Below, one piece after another: positions 8,487-17,479 of a DNA stretch of 64,000 bases (its first letter is position 1; every line of letters begins with the position of its first letter). Made by a program: the position numbers and the translations under genes. The notes beneath the pieces were generated by a model. It was not told where the DNA came from, did not search any database, and worked only from the letters and a program-made list of their open reading frames with translations. Origin of the DNA: Nostoc carneum NIES-2107 (GTDB taxonomy: Bacteria > Cyanobacteriota > Cyanobacteriia > Cyanobacteriales > Nostocaceae); contig AP018181.1 in assembly GCA_002368155.1 (NCBI GenBank), positions 372,001 to 436,000 of the forward strand, read 5' to 3'.

Positions 8487-9749
8487 CTACTTCTCCGATG
8501 AAATATCAATCTCCCCATCTGCCGGCATTCCTGGTTTAGCAAATCCTTCGGGGTTGTCGATGGCAATTTTCACACCAAATACTTGTTTAACTCGGTCTTG
8601 TTGGAAATAAATATTCTCTGGGGTAAAAGAAGCTTGGGTATCAATAGCAGCAACCTTAGCACTCAGGGGTTTTTTAACTGCTGAGTCTAGAAATACCTTG
8701 GCTTCTTGACCGACGCGCACTTTCCCAATATCGCCTTGGGGAATAAAACCACGGAGATAGACTGTTTTGGGATCAATTATTGTCAGGAGAGTTTTGCCAG
8801 TGGTCACAACTGCACCGGGTTCTACACTCCGGCTAACAACTACGCCATTAATCGGACTGATAACGTTGAGGTCGGCAATTTTGGCTTTCATTTCCTGCTG
8901 AGAGGCTTTAGCATTGGCGACATCAGCTTGTGCGGCAGCGAGTTTCAAGCGAGTTTGTGCTAATTGCGTGTTTAAGCCATTGAGTTGAGTACTGCGAATA
9001 GAGGGGTTATACCCGGAACTTTGAGCTTGGGTTAATTGACCTTGAGCTGAATTGACTAATTTGCGAAAAGAATCGACAGCCGCTTGACGAGATCTGAGGT
9101 TAGCTAAAGCAGTTTCCCAACTGGTTTGTGCTTGATCGTATTGTTGCCTAGTTACAGCTCCCTGATTTACCAATCTAGCGTAGCGATCGCGGTTCATTTG
9201 CGCCAATTTCAACTCAGATTTGGCTTGTTCGACATTTGCGATCGCTTGATTTAGCTGCGCTTCACTGGAGGCTACTGATGATTCCGCCTGAAAAATCCGC
9301 CCTTTGGCATCTCCTAAAGCTTGTTTTAAAGCCAGCTGATTTTCTAAAATTTGACTTTCTAGCAGACTAATTTGCAACCGTGCTTGTTCTTCTTGCTTTT
9401 GCATCGCATCTACACGCGCCAATGCACCCTTGAGTTGAGCTTGTATCTCTGCGTCGTCTAACTTGACAATAACTTGATTCTTTTGTACAGTATCGCCTTC
9501 GCGCACAGCTACAGACTCAATTCGTCCTGGTACTTTAGCGCCAATATCAGTTTCATAACCTTCAATTCGACCAGTTACCCGCAGTGTATTGGCTTGGGAG
9601 TTTGATGACATCACATAGGAGGTGACGATCCCAATCCCTGTAAGTAATAAGCCTAAAGGTATCAACAACCGAGGGGAAAGTTTGTGTTTGCCTTTAGCTG
9701 CTGTACCAGTGTCAAAAGGTTCTTGCGGTGGTGAGAGTGGCTGAGCCAT
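8487..9749 (-). CDS. HlyD-family efflux periplasmic adaptor
   Basis: Membrane-fusion protein of 420 residues linking the inner-membrane ABC exporter to the outer membrane. One N-terminal membrane anchor (LLIPLGLLLTGIGIVTSYVM, about residues 29-48) is followed by a barrel/lipoyl half (ETDIGAKVPGRIESVAVREG), a long coiled-coil hairpin rich in Gln and Ala (about 100-300), the second lipoyl half (ISPINGVVVSRSVEPGAVV) and a C-terminal beta domain. It is first in the minus-strand efflux series and matches E. coli YhiI/YbhG by position and architecture. No outer-membrane TolC homologue is in the window. The 500-bp region upstream should hold the promoter of the locus. Confidence 0.94.
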   Translation of the reverse strand: MAQPLSPPQEPFDTGTAAKGKHKLSPRLLIPLGLLLTGIGIVTSYVMSSNSQANTLRVTGRIEGYETDIGAKVPGRIESVAVREGDTVQKNQVIVKLDDAEIQAQLKGALARVDAMQKQEEQARLQISLLESQILENQLALKQALGDAKGRIFQAESSVASSEAQLNQAIANVEQAKSELKLAQMNRDRYARLVNQGAVTRQQYDQAQTSWETALANLRSRQAAVDSFRKLVNSAQGQLTQAQSSGYNPSIRSTQLNGLNTQLAQTRLKLAAAQADVANAKASQQEMKAKIADLNVISPINGVVVSRSVEPGAVVTTGKTLLTIIDPKTVYLRGFIPQGDIGKVRVGQEAKVFLDSAVKKPLSAKVAAIDTQASFTPENIYFQQDRVKQVFGVKIAIDNPEGFAKPGMPADGEIDISSEK

Positions 9750-10239
9750 ATATTTTAGGGTTCACAAATAAGATTCAACGATCATGAGCGTTCTGTCTGC
9801 ACACAGGTTATAGCAAGTTTTACTCAGATCCGGCTAATACACATACCGATGATAGTTTGACATATTACCAACTGAAGCAGCCAAATTATTCATCATTTGA
9901 CACCTGGTATATTTTTTTCCTATAAAGAAAAGTCTACTTTCAGCTTACAGAATCAAGTTAATACTCTCACCTCGTTTGAGACTATAAGAGAATGCGATCG
10001 CTCTTAGTACATTGTCAAGCACTCTCAATAATTGTCGGTTAAGGGGAAAAAGGGGAAAGGGGAAAGGGAAAGAAAAAACCTTTAATCCTTAAAAAGCAAT
10101 CAAAATCTGTTTTTTTAAAGAAATATTAGCAGTCCCCACCCTAAAAAATTGACCAATTACCAATTACCAATTACCAATTACCCATTCCCAAAATACTTAT
10201 CCCCCTGCTTTCACTACAGAGGGATTACTTTAATTTTGC
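9750..10239. other. Intergenic region upstream of the efflux locus
   Basis: No convincing gene is seen in these 490 bp. The part next to the HlyD gene is AT-rich and is the likely promoter region. A polypurine block (GGGGAAAAAGGGGAAAGGGG, 10038-10070) with a pyrimidine-rich partner, and a CCAATTA heptamer run at 10151-10185, occupy the rest. Confidence 0.6.
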
Positions 10240-11289
10240 CTAATTAAACTCGATACTTTCGACAAAATCTAAAATCTGTTCTTTAATATTCTCAGCTTCT
10301 TCTTCCAGAGTTCCCGGTTTGTCGCCATTCAAGAAGCTGCGCTGACTGCTGACTATATATAAAAAGTCAGAATTCATAAAAGTAATTAACCCTCGGTATG
10401 CATCTAATCTTTTAGCATTGCCGTTACTTTCTTGCTTAGAAATTGTTGAGCCTTGCGGCATATCAACTACTACGTAGTAAGCTCCATCTAGGGCATCTTC
10501 TAAATATTCAGCATACTTAATTTCTGCATTTGGCACATTAGCGTAAATTGCTTGAGGTACATATCTTTCTACTAAAATTGATTGGAGATATTCTTCCTGT
10601 CCTACAGTTTCTATATCCTCAAGATATTCTGGGAGAATGGGATAATAATCTATTCGTAATAAAGTGCCTATGTCATCAGAAAAGCCAACTACTCCTTCCT
10701 GGCTTTGAATTCTACCTCCATCCTCTGATTGCACCGGAATGGGAACTGTAAAATTTCCTAAAGGCGATTCATACACTGAGTCAACATAGTCTTCTGGTAA
10801 GGTAATTTCTATTTCATCATCTGCGAACTCAGCATTTTCTCCTTCTTCAACCGCAGCAATTACCTCTTGAATAATTTCCTCGGCTTCTTCATCTTCTAAT
10901 TTCAACGCTGCTTGTAATGCTTTGAGATAAGTCTGTTTTGCTGGCGGAATCATCAGTTCTTCGTCTACCAGTATGATCGCACCAGCCGCAAACCCATCCA
11001 GTACAATATCATCCCCTAAGGCTGCACTGGCGATATTAAACAAAGCGCCGAGTCCATCTGTTTCGGCGATATCGATTAATCTATAGACGATTTCGGTGAT
11101 TTCCTCTTCTGCATATTCCTCAAAAACCTCAAAATCCCACAGGACGCTGGCTAAACTTTCCGCATCCACATCCTCTAGCGAAGAATCTGCGATCGCAGTG
11201 ATCACCGCGATCGCGGCTACGGCTTCTTCTGGATTCAATACCTCTTCTGTGGTTTCTTTTGAGTTAAAAATCTTATCATAACTAGTCAT
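10240..11289 (-). CDS. TerB-like tellurite-resistance-domain protein with unknown C-terminal domain
   Basis: Acidic protein of 349 residues. Residues about 20-150 are a helical bundle with TerB-like acidic helices (AVAAIAVITAIADSSLEDVD, then a duplicated EEEITEIVYRLIDIAE pattern), and TerB-like is my best call. The C-terminal 180 residues (ITLPEDYVDSVY..., DALDGAYYVVVDMPQGS) look like an alpha/beta domain of unknown function. A TTG start 15 bp further upstream would be possible, but a clear GGAGG sits 8 bp before the ATG at 11289, which decides the start. It stands alone, with long gaps on both sides. A tellurite phenotype should not be assumed, because TerB domains are widely used in membrane-stress and surveillance contexts. 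Confidence 0.85.
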   Translation of the reverse strand: MTSYDKIFNSKETTEEVLNPEEAVAAIAVITAIADSSLEDVDAESLASVLWDFEVFEEYAEEEITEIVYRLIDIAETDGLGALFNIASAALGDDIVLDGFAAGAIILVDEELMIPPAKQTYLKALQAALKLEDEEAEEIIQEVIAAVEEGENAEFADDEIEITLPEDYVDSVYESPLGNFTVPIPVQSEDGGRIQSQEGVVGFSDDIGTLLRIDYYPILPEYLEDIETVGQEEYLQSILVERYVPQAIYANVPNAEIKYAEYLEDALDGAYYVVVDMPQGSTISKQESNGNAKRLDAYRGLITFMNSDFLYIVSSQRSFLNGDKPGTLEEEAENIKEQILDFVESIEFN

Positions 11290-11466
11290 TATTGCTACCT
11301 CCAAAAAATAGCTTTCTATTCATCACTGATTAAAAGAGAGAATGGCAAGTTTCGCAATAAAGCGAATCTCCCTTAACGAAGATTCGCCATTGTAGCCATA
11401 ATTTATTTAAAGTTTATTTAACAAAAAACGAGTAACTTTTAGTGTAAACACAGATTTTCTGTTGCC

Positions 11467-12714
11467 TTATTTTTTCGAGGCATACAAAAAGCGGTTGGCA
11501 ATGCTTTCATAGAACTTCATGCTAGTCCAGTAAATTAGGTGTCCATCAGTTCCCCATTTTGTTTGATCGGTCATTTCCTCATTTTCTAAATTTTCGTAGT
11601 AATCTAAATTACCACTAATGGGGTCTTTCAGGTGGTAATAATTCACCCACTTAAGTTGATCAAGTTTATACTCTACTGGATTTTTAGATAAATAATTTAC
11701 TGGATTTTTATATGAATCAAGAATTTTTATGGCAAATTCTTGCTTGACACGGAATGAATTAAGGTGTTCTAAAATCCGCTGTCTAATATATTGCTGTTCC
11801 TGTGCAGTTTCGCGGAAGAAAAAAGCAATTTTATCTAAGGGTGAACCAAAAGTAATTAATCCTTTAAGCTTATCAATACCCAGACTTTGACTAGATACAT
11901 TAGGAAGGCTAGCCTCAATACAGAGAAGGTTTAAAGTATCGTAGGCAATACAGCTACCTAGAGAATGTCCAGCAATAATAACTTGATCGTACTTTCCTTC
12001 TTCGTCTTCGCTAATTTGTTGCAGCAATTTGAGGCAATCTGCAATTACTTGCTGCCGAATTTTTTGGTAAGGTGATTTGGGATTAGTTTTAGTGTAGATA
12101 GAAACATCACCAACAAAATTAACTAAAGGTGGCGTGATCAGTTTTTTACTGAGTTTCCATGCCGATTGCAGAAAACGTCCTTGTAAAACCGGGCCTACCA
12201 ATAACAAAATTAACAAAACTAGCAAGCGCAATATAGGGTAGAAGAAATTAAATAAACGCAAGAATAAGGTAAGCCATCGCAAACGAAATTTAAAAACGTT
12301 TTGACGATGTGGATTATCCAACAATTTATCTAATAAATCTTCATTTTCCTTGCGGTTATAAAACTTAATTGTCCCATCTAGTGTTTGTTCTGCCCATTGC
12401 AATATCTCAGGTACAGTAATTTTATTTTCTGTATCAGGTGCCCAATAATATTCATGAACATCAATTAAATCTTGTTCATTTTTAGGAGGGCTTAACCTGA
12501 CAAAGCTTTCTGTCCACACACCACCATTAGCTAGTGTACGCCTAGCAATGCGATGTTCTAATTCAGTTTGTAGATTCTGCTCTTGAAAATATTTGAGCAA
12601 ATTCTGAGCAAAATAGTCTACAGTTTCATAAGGATTTTGTTCACCAACCCCATGAATCAGCAAAAAAGCTGTGCGTCCTTGAGGAAACTTCACATTCATC
12701 GGTGTTTCAGTCAT
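11467..12714 (-). CDS. Alpha/beta hydrolase (lipase-like) with internal membrane segment
   Basis: 415-residue predicted serine hydrolase. HGVGEQ at 21-26 fits the oxyanion-hole strand and GHSLGS at 249-254 is the nucleophile elbow with Ser251. A strongly hydrophobic stretch at about 148-178 (LRLLVLLILLLVGPVL) predicts one or two membrane passes between the first strand and the elbow. The acid and His of the triad cannot be assigned with confidence; a His near GTDGHLIYW close to the C-terminus is the best candidate. The substrate is unknown. It is divergent from the polyphosphate phosphotransferase gene with about 300 bp between them. Confidence 0.85.
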   Translation of the reverse strand: MTETPMNVKFPQGRTAFLLIHGVGEQNPYETVDYFAQNLLKYFQEQNLQTELEHRIARRTLANGGVWTESFVRLSPPKNEQDLIDVHEYYWAPDTENKITVPEILQWAEQTLDGTIKFYNRKENEDLLDKLLDNPHRQNVFKFRLRWLTLFLRLFNFFYPILRLLVLLILLLVGPVLQGRFLQSAWKLSKKLITPPLVNFVGDVSIYTKTNPKSPYQKIRQQVIADCLKLLQQISEDEEGKYDQVIIAGHSLGSCIAYDTLNLLCIEASLPNVSSQSLGIDKLKGLITFGSPLDKIAFFFRETAQEQQYIRQRILEHLNSFRVKQEFAIKILDSYKNPVNYLSKNPVEYKLDQLKWVNYYHLKDPISGNLDYYENLENEEMTDQTKWGTDGHLIYWTSMKFYESIANRFLYASKK

Positions 12715-13017
12715 GCCAATTACCAGTTTGTAGAGAAAAAATTTTGCCCTTAGTAGCTAACTTGGATGAGCTATCCACGCCTACTACTTTTTGTGTACAG
12801 TCCTTAGCAGCAAGGCAGCTGCTATTTATACTGTCACGAGCCTGAAGCCAAATTCCTTAAATAGTTGTTAATAAATTTATATTTCATTTACCATTTGTGG
12901 GCACTCTGATGTTTTCGGCATATTATCTATAATTCAGCAATCTGGATAGTAAAAAATTCGTAATTCTTAATTAAGAGTTACGAATTACTAACTATCAATT
13001 ACGAATTAGAAATTATT
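12715..13017. promoter_or_regulatory. Divergent promoter region between hydrolase and pap
   Basis: AT-rich 303 bp between divergently oriented genes, so it must contain promoters for both. The last 60 bp before pap consist of heptamer-like AATTACGAATTA motifs with dyad symmetry around TTAATTAA. No specific regulator site can be named. Confidence 0.5.
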
Positions 13018-14526
13018 ATGTTAGATACACTAGATTTAAGCTTGACTTTAGAGAAAGCAACTTATAAGTCTGAGATTGACAGACTCATGCATCAACTGCG
13101 GGTGTTGCAAACTGCTTGTTGGGAAAAAAAATTACCTGTGATTGTCGTCTTAGAAGGTTGGGCTGCTTCTGGTAAAGGTGGGTTAGTCAAGCAAATGGTA
13201 TCTTATATTGACCCCCGTGGATTTAAAGTTCATCCCATTTGGGCGGCTACACCAGAAGAACGCCAATATCCCTTTCTCTGGAGATTTTGGAGACAACTAC
13301 CATCCCAAGGCGTAATCAGCATTTTTTACCATAGTTGGTACACCCATGTTTTAGAAGACCGTTTATTTGAGCGCGTGTCAAACGCTCAAATTCCCACTTT
13401 AATGGGGCAAATTAATTCTTTTGAACGGCAGATGGTAGATGATGGCGTGGCGATCGCTAAATTTTGGATACATCTTAGCCGTAAAGAATTAAAAAGCCGC
13501 TTGAAAGAATATGCCAAAGATCCCCTCACAGCTTGGCGAGTACGTAAAGAAGACTGGCAGCAAGAAAAACATTACGATCGCTATACGGCTTTTGCTGAGG
13601 AAATGCTAGTGCAAACTAGTACTGGTAGTTCTCCTTGGACTTTAATAGAAGGTGATTCCCAACGCTGGGCTAGGGTAAAAGTACTAACTCATCTAGTAGC
13701 TACTTTAACAACTGCGCTGGATCGACTAGAAATCAAGCTTCCTGCGCCGATAATACCGCCACAAGCGCATTTAGAACCCACAGAACCGGACTTACTCGCT
13801 CAGGTTGATTTAAACCAAAGTCTTTCCGAAGTAGACTACGAGGAGCAATTAGCTAGGGAACAGATACAACTGCGTCAGTTGCAGTTAAGCATCCACAAAC
13901 ATCAAATTCCTGTATTAGTGCTATTTGAAGGTTGGGACGCAGCTGGTAAAGGTGGCGCTATTAAGCGTTTAACTGACATCCTCGACCCCCGGAGTTACTT
14001 CGTCCATCCCTTTGCTGCACCTTCAGATGAAGAAAAAGCCCATCATTACCTCTGGCGATTTTGGCGACGATTACCCACAGTTGGCACAATAGGCATTTTT
14101 GATCGTTCTTGGTATGGGCGCGTATTAGTCGAGCGAGTTGAAGGATTTGCACTAGAAACCGAGTGGCGCAGAGCCTATCAAGAAATTAATGAATTTGAAG
14201 CCCAATTAACTAGTGCAGGTTATGTTGTAGTCAAGTTATGGCTACACATTAGCCCAGAGGAACAACTAAAGCGCTTTACTGAACGCCAAAACGATGTTTT
14301 TAAACAGTACAAACTCACCGATGAAGATTGGCGCAATCGCGAAAAATGGCCTTATTACGAAGTAGCAGTTAATCAAGCCATTCAACGTACCACCACCCCA
14401 ACTGCTCCTTGGACAATCGTTGCAGCTAATGATAAATATTATGCCAGAGTTAAAGTAGTTGAAACTGTAGTTAATGCGATTCAAGCAGAAATAAAACGCC
14501 GCAAACGAGCAAATCGTTTTAGTTAA
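13018..14526 (+). CDS. pap: Two-domain PPK2-family polyphosphate:AMP phosphotransferase
   Basis: Class II PPK2 enzyme, 502 residues, expected to phosphorylate AMP with polyphosphate in the cytosol. Two PPK2 domains are fused. The N-terminal one has Walker A GWAASGKGG (about 47-55) and the C-terminal one GWDAAGKGG (about 303-311). The C-terminal domain keeps the Walker B/DRSWY motif (FDRSWYGRVLVERV). In the N-terminal domain the equivalent is FYHSWYTHVLEDR, with Tyr in place of the acidic Asp, so that half is probably catalytically weak and structural, as known for two-domain family members. It is a single gene with no ppk1 or ppx neighbour. The ATG at 13018 has no strong Shine-Dalgarno sequence. 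Confidence 0.93.
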   Translation: MLDTLDLSLTLEKATYKSEIDRLMHQLRVLQTACWEKKLPVIVVLEGWAASGKGGLVKQMVSYIDPRGFKVHPIWAATPEERQYPFLWRFWRQLPSQGVISIFYHSWYTHVLEDRLFERVSNAQIPTLMGQINSFERQMVDDGVAIAKFWIHLSRKELKSRLKEYAKDPLTAWRVRKEDWQQEKHYDRYTAFAEEMLVQTSTGSSPWTLIEGDSQRWARVKVLTHLVATLTTALDRLEIKLPAPIIPPQAHLEPTEPDLLAQVDLNQSLSEVDYEEQLAREQIQLRQLQLSIHKHQIPVLVLFEGWDAAGKGGAIKRLTDILDPRSYFVHPFAAPSDEEKAHHYLWRFWRRLPTVGTIGIFDRSWYGRVLVERVEGFALETEWRRAYQEINEFEAQLTSAGYVVVKLWLHISPEEQLKRFTERQNDVFKQYKLTDEDWRNREKWPYYEVAVNQAIQRTTTPTAPWTIVAANDKYYARVKVVETVVNAIQAEIKRRKRANRFS

Positions 14527-14637
14527 ATAGCCCTAATTAAACTGCAAGATTTGTGTAGGGTAAAAGGGGAAAGGTTAAAGGGGAAAGGGTAAACTACAAC
14601 CAATATGATACCAATTCCAATAATGTTTACCACATAG

Positions 14638-14710
14638 AAATTCTTTGTAGGGGCACGGCACCAGTAAGATAATTGAATATACCCAAAGATTGTGGATGCC
14701 GTGCCCTAAC
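14638..14710. repeat. Dispersed palindromic repeat (GGGCACGGCA family), copy 1
   Basis: TTTGTAGGGGCACGGCACCA opens the element and GATGCCGTGCCC closes it, giving a long imperfect hairpin. A second copy lies at 47560-47630. No coding potential. Confidence 0.8.
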
Positions 14711-14741
14711 CATCTGTCGCATGATTTTTTCAAATTGGTAT

Positions 14742-14842
14742 TAATACCAAATCAAATAATGTTTGCGATAAATCAATAATATTCTAGAGGGAAAGGCTAA
14801 ACCCCTACAATCTGTCGTATTCTTTTAAAAAATTGGTATAAT
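14742..14842. repeat. MITE-like dispersed repeat, copy 1 of 3
   Basis: An AATAATGTTTGCGATAAATC end, a TATTCTAGAGGG core and an ACAATCTGTCGTATTCTTTT end recur at 21500-21592 (inverted) and 35768-35860. This copy has a diverged centre (GGGAAAGGCTAAACCCC) relative to the other two. Confidence 0.82.
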
Positions 14843-14936
14843 TCTGGCTTTAATAATAAAAAGATTAAAGGGAAAAGTTTATTCCCTTTCCCCCTTTAAA
14901 TTTTCCCCTTTAACCTTCTTTATATAAGTTTATTTG

Positions 14937-15296
14937 TTAATTACTAGGGTAATCTTCTTCAGATAATAGATGCTCGACATTAATTATCAATGGAATACCA
15001 TTGGCAATGGGAGGGCTAACGCTAATAATAGCTTTGTTCGCAAATTGTTTTAATTGCTTCACAAGCTGGGGAATAATGCTCGTAATATTCTGATAGCTTT
15101 CTATGTCATAGCAAACTAAAATTAACATCAAAATCCCAGAGTTAATTCGGAAATACCAATGACAATTAGATAAAACAATTTGTGTTAGGTGAACGCAGCT
15201 TTGATAAAAGCTCTGTTTGATTTTAGCTTCCAGTTGTCTGAGTAATATTACACTCAGTTTTATTGTCCGTTCTGAAGGGAAATCATCAGGATGCAC
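14937..15296 (-). CDS. Hypothetical protein, second gene of a two-gene unit
   Basis: 119-residue protein of unknown function. It begins MHPDDFPSERTIKLSVILLR, has a helical N-terminal half, a beta-rich centre (GILMLILVCYDI) and ends ISVSPPIANGIPLIINVEHL. No signal peptide or catalytic motif is recognisable. It lies 33 bp after the similarly sized 15330-15716 gene on the same strand, so the two are probably co-transcribed. The alpha/beta alternation is consistent with a real protein rather than a chance frame. Confidence 0.65.
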   Translation of the reverse strand: MHPDDFPSERTIKLSVILLRQLEAKIKQSFYQSCVHLTQIVLSNCHWYFRINSGILMLILVCYDIESYQNITSIIPQLVKQLKQFANKAIISVSPPIANGIPLIINVEHLLSEEDYPSN

Positions 15297-15329
15297 TAGC
15301 TGATACCTATAAATTTACAATTGAAGTTG

Positions 15330-15716
15330 CTATTCTTGTGTAGAAATCCAAAGCAAGTCTAACCACAATTGAGGATGATTTTCTTTAAGTTTTGATAGTG
15401 GATCGCTCATTAAATGTGTGGCATTTAAGCAAACCACATCAACCAATCCGATCAACCTAGCTACCTCTTTAAGGATATGTTTCTCAGCAGCTACAGTAGC
15501 AATCATTTTATCGGGGCAATAAATGCCAATATATGGCGGATGGGGAATTCTTGCGCGTGTTAAGTAAGGATTAATTACTCGGATATAACAGTGACGCAAC
15601 AACTCCCATACTTGTGGGTGATTTTGCTCGACAATTGCCGTAAACTGAGAGGCTAGAACTTCTTCGGTAATCACAATTTTCTCCAATACTACTTGGGCTG
15701 GGGTGAATCTATGCAA
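15330..15716 (-). CDS. Hypothetical protein, first gene of a two-gene unit
   Basis: 128-residue protein of unknown function, beginning MHRFTPAQVVLEKIVITEEV. It contains PPYIGIYCPDKMIATVAAEK, then a helical C-terminus with LSKLKENHPQLWLDLLWIS. The phrases NHPQVWELL and NHPQLWLDL occur near both ends, suggesting an internal duplication of a short helical motif. It is followed by the 119-residue gene 33 bp downstream. No family is recognised. Confidence 0.65.
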   Translation of the reverse strand: MHRFTPAQVVLEKIVITEEVLASQFTAIVEQNHPQVWELLRHCYIRVINPYLTRARIPHPPYIGIYCPDKMIATVAAEKHILKEVARLIGLVDVVCLNATHLMSDPLSKLKENHPQLWLDLLWISTQE

Positions 15717-17156
15717 TTTTGTTTATTTATTCACAGCTGGGTGAACATATCAGGTAAACATCCACTAACCTGAGAGATAGCTGTGATCTGGATGCGTAGC
15801 TGTGTTCGCAAGAGATGAATTTGCTATGCAGTAAATTTCATTCATGTTCATGGCATCTACCTGTCTGGTGCGATCGCTCTAGGTATTTCCTATCGCTGAT
15901 ACGGATTGCCTATCATCCATCAAAGACTAAGTTCAGCAGTGAAAACTGTATCATATGTACTCTTCTACCAGTTTTATTGGTAAAAAAATCATTAAATTGC
16001 ATCATCATAATGCTTGAATCGCTGATAAATAGAGACTTTTTATCTATAACCCGACTTGTAAATAGTGTTGACGGATGAAGGATGACTGTTGACTGGAAGA
16101 GATATTTTCATGCGTGCTGGTGTACGCAGTTCATGACAACTGTTAGTAATTATTGCCTACACAAGTAAATTTTACGGCGTTGCATAAATGCGGGATGAAT
16201 TAGCTAAATACGGGTATTTCTCCATACTTCAGGTAATGTAGTAACAATTTAATTGATAGCTTAAGCATATCTACTGCATTGCTATCACTGGAGTCATACC
16301 AATGCACAAAAAATATAGGAAAAGCTAGAAGCTCTGCTGATTGAGTACGGTATTCTAGAGAGTGATGAAGATGCAGAAAAATTTGATTTATTTCTATACT
16401 TTTAATAAAAAATAAACTTTTTTCTAAGTCTCAGCATTCCAATCTATCATCAAAGAATCTCCATTTATGGCTGTTTAATCCATAGCGTACGCACCAAAGT
16501 TAGCTACGATCAACTATCCAGCTATGATGTAATATTAGCCAACTACTTTGAGATCCAGAACGATGGACATTTGAGTATTTCTATCTCTTCTACAGCAAGA
16601 ATTCTGTCTATAAGCAAATTATTTGGCAATATGGTATGCTATGATTTACCTATAGGGAATCACAACAGCAAAAGCAAGAACTCTTCAACAGGGATTAGGT
16701 AGAACCCAAAGTGAAAAACTTTGCTTTTGTGTAAGCAAATCCAATTAAATTTAATGTAGCATTTTGTAACCAAAAATTGGGATGCGCCTGTATCAACCCA
16801 AAACGAGATATTATCATCTTCTCTTGGTGTACGAAGCTTTAGCTGATAGGGAAATATTGATAAATATTGAGATTTGGCATAAAGAATTCTGAGGCTAGGT
16901 GAGCAACCCAAACCGCAACAAAAAAGTTATCAAATTAGTTGCTGTTGCCAGCACCATTGTTAGCCACGAACAATCTGTTGGTTAATGTTCGTCTAACTCT
17001 GATGAGGTCAAAAAATCCCATCCGTGGGTGAACCAATGGTTTGATGAACTGATGGTCTGATTCTACAATGCTCTGGAGGAATTGTGGTGTTAATGAATTA
17101 AGTCTGCTTATAGTTCATCAATCATCTGGGTTTCTGTACATTATTACTCACGCACA
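15717..17156. other. 1.4-kb region without convincing genes, probably decayed
   Basis: Only short frames occur here. One plus-strand stretch at about 16325-16404 reads KLEALLIEYGILESDEDAEK without a plausible start, and one near 16917-16985 reads KKVIKLVAVASTIVSHEQS before a stop; both look like gene remnants. The rest is AT-rich with no repeat family that recurs elsewhere in the window. Confidence 0.5.
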
Positions 17157-17381
17157 ATGCTAACGTTTTTCTATTCATCGATTGCGCTTGGTCTAGCTTT
17201 ACTTTGTTTGAGCATCACTACAAAAGTTACTAATCATTATTTGCAAATAATGGCTCTATTATTTGCAATGTTTTGGTTTTGTTCTAGTCTGTTTTTTTCT
17301 TTGATACCACTTGAATTTATGCTAGCGATCGCGCTTTTTTCCCTCACACCCAAAATGCATTTTTGGTATCGGATAAAGTAG
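17157..17381 (+). CDS. Small membrane protein
   Basis: 74 residues, almost entirely hydrophobic, with two predicted membrane helices (SSIALGLALLCLSI and IMALLFAMFWFCSSLFF, the latter running into a third, LEFMLAIALFSL) and a basic tail (HFWYRIK). It is followed at 17411-17449 by a strong hairpin that could end its transcript. No family is recognised and no Shine-Dalgarno sequence is clear, so the call rests on hydrophobicity pattern and terminator context. Confidence 0.5.
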   Translation: MLTFFYSSIALGLALLCLSITTKVTNHYLQIMALLFAMFWFCSSLFFSLIPLEFMLAIALFSLTPKMHFWYRIK

Positions 17382-17410
17382 CGGTAGCAGCCATAAATCA
17401 TGCGTCAAAA

Positions 17411-17449
17411 TTAAGAAGCCCGACTTATTCAATAAGTCGGGCTTCTTAA
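17411..17449. terminator. Bidirectional hairpin terminator
   Basis: Perfect inverted repeat with 19-bp arms (TTAAGAAGCCCGACTTATT and its complement) around a single central C. It lies between the convergent small membrane gene and modA. A/T-rich flanks on both sides allow termination in either direction. Confidence 0.85.
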
Positions 17450-17479
17450 CAATGTAAATTTCCAATTTTTGATAAAAAA

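Noticed and set aside
15815-16078. 87-codon plus-strand frame MNLLCSKFHSCSWHL
   Set aside because: Unusual Cys/His/Ser composition, no start signal and no recognisable domain, in a region that looks decayed.
16660-16911. Minus-strand frame containing WVDTGASQF, reminiscent of a retroviral-type aspartic protease
   Set aside because: Only the short D-T-G-A motif fits; the rest of the 83 codons shows no protease features and no upstream ribosome-binding site. Probably chance or a remnant.
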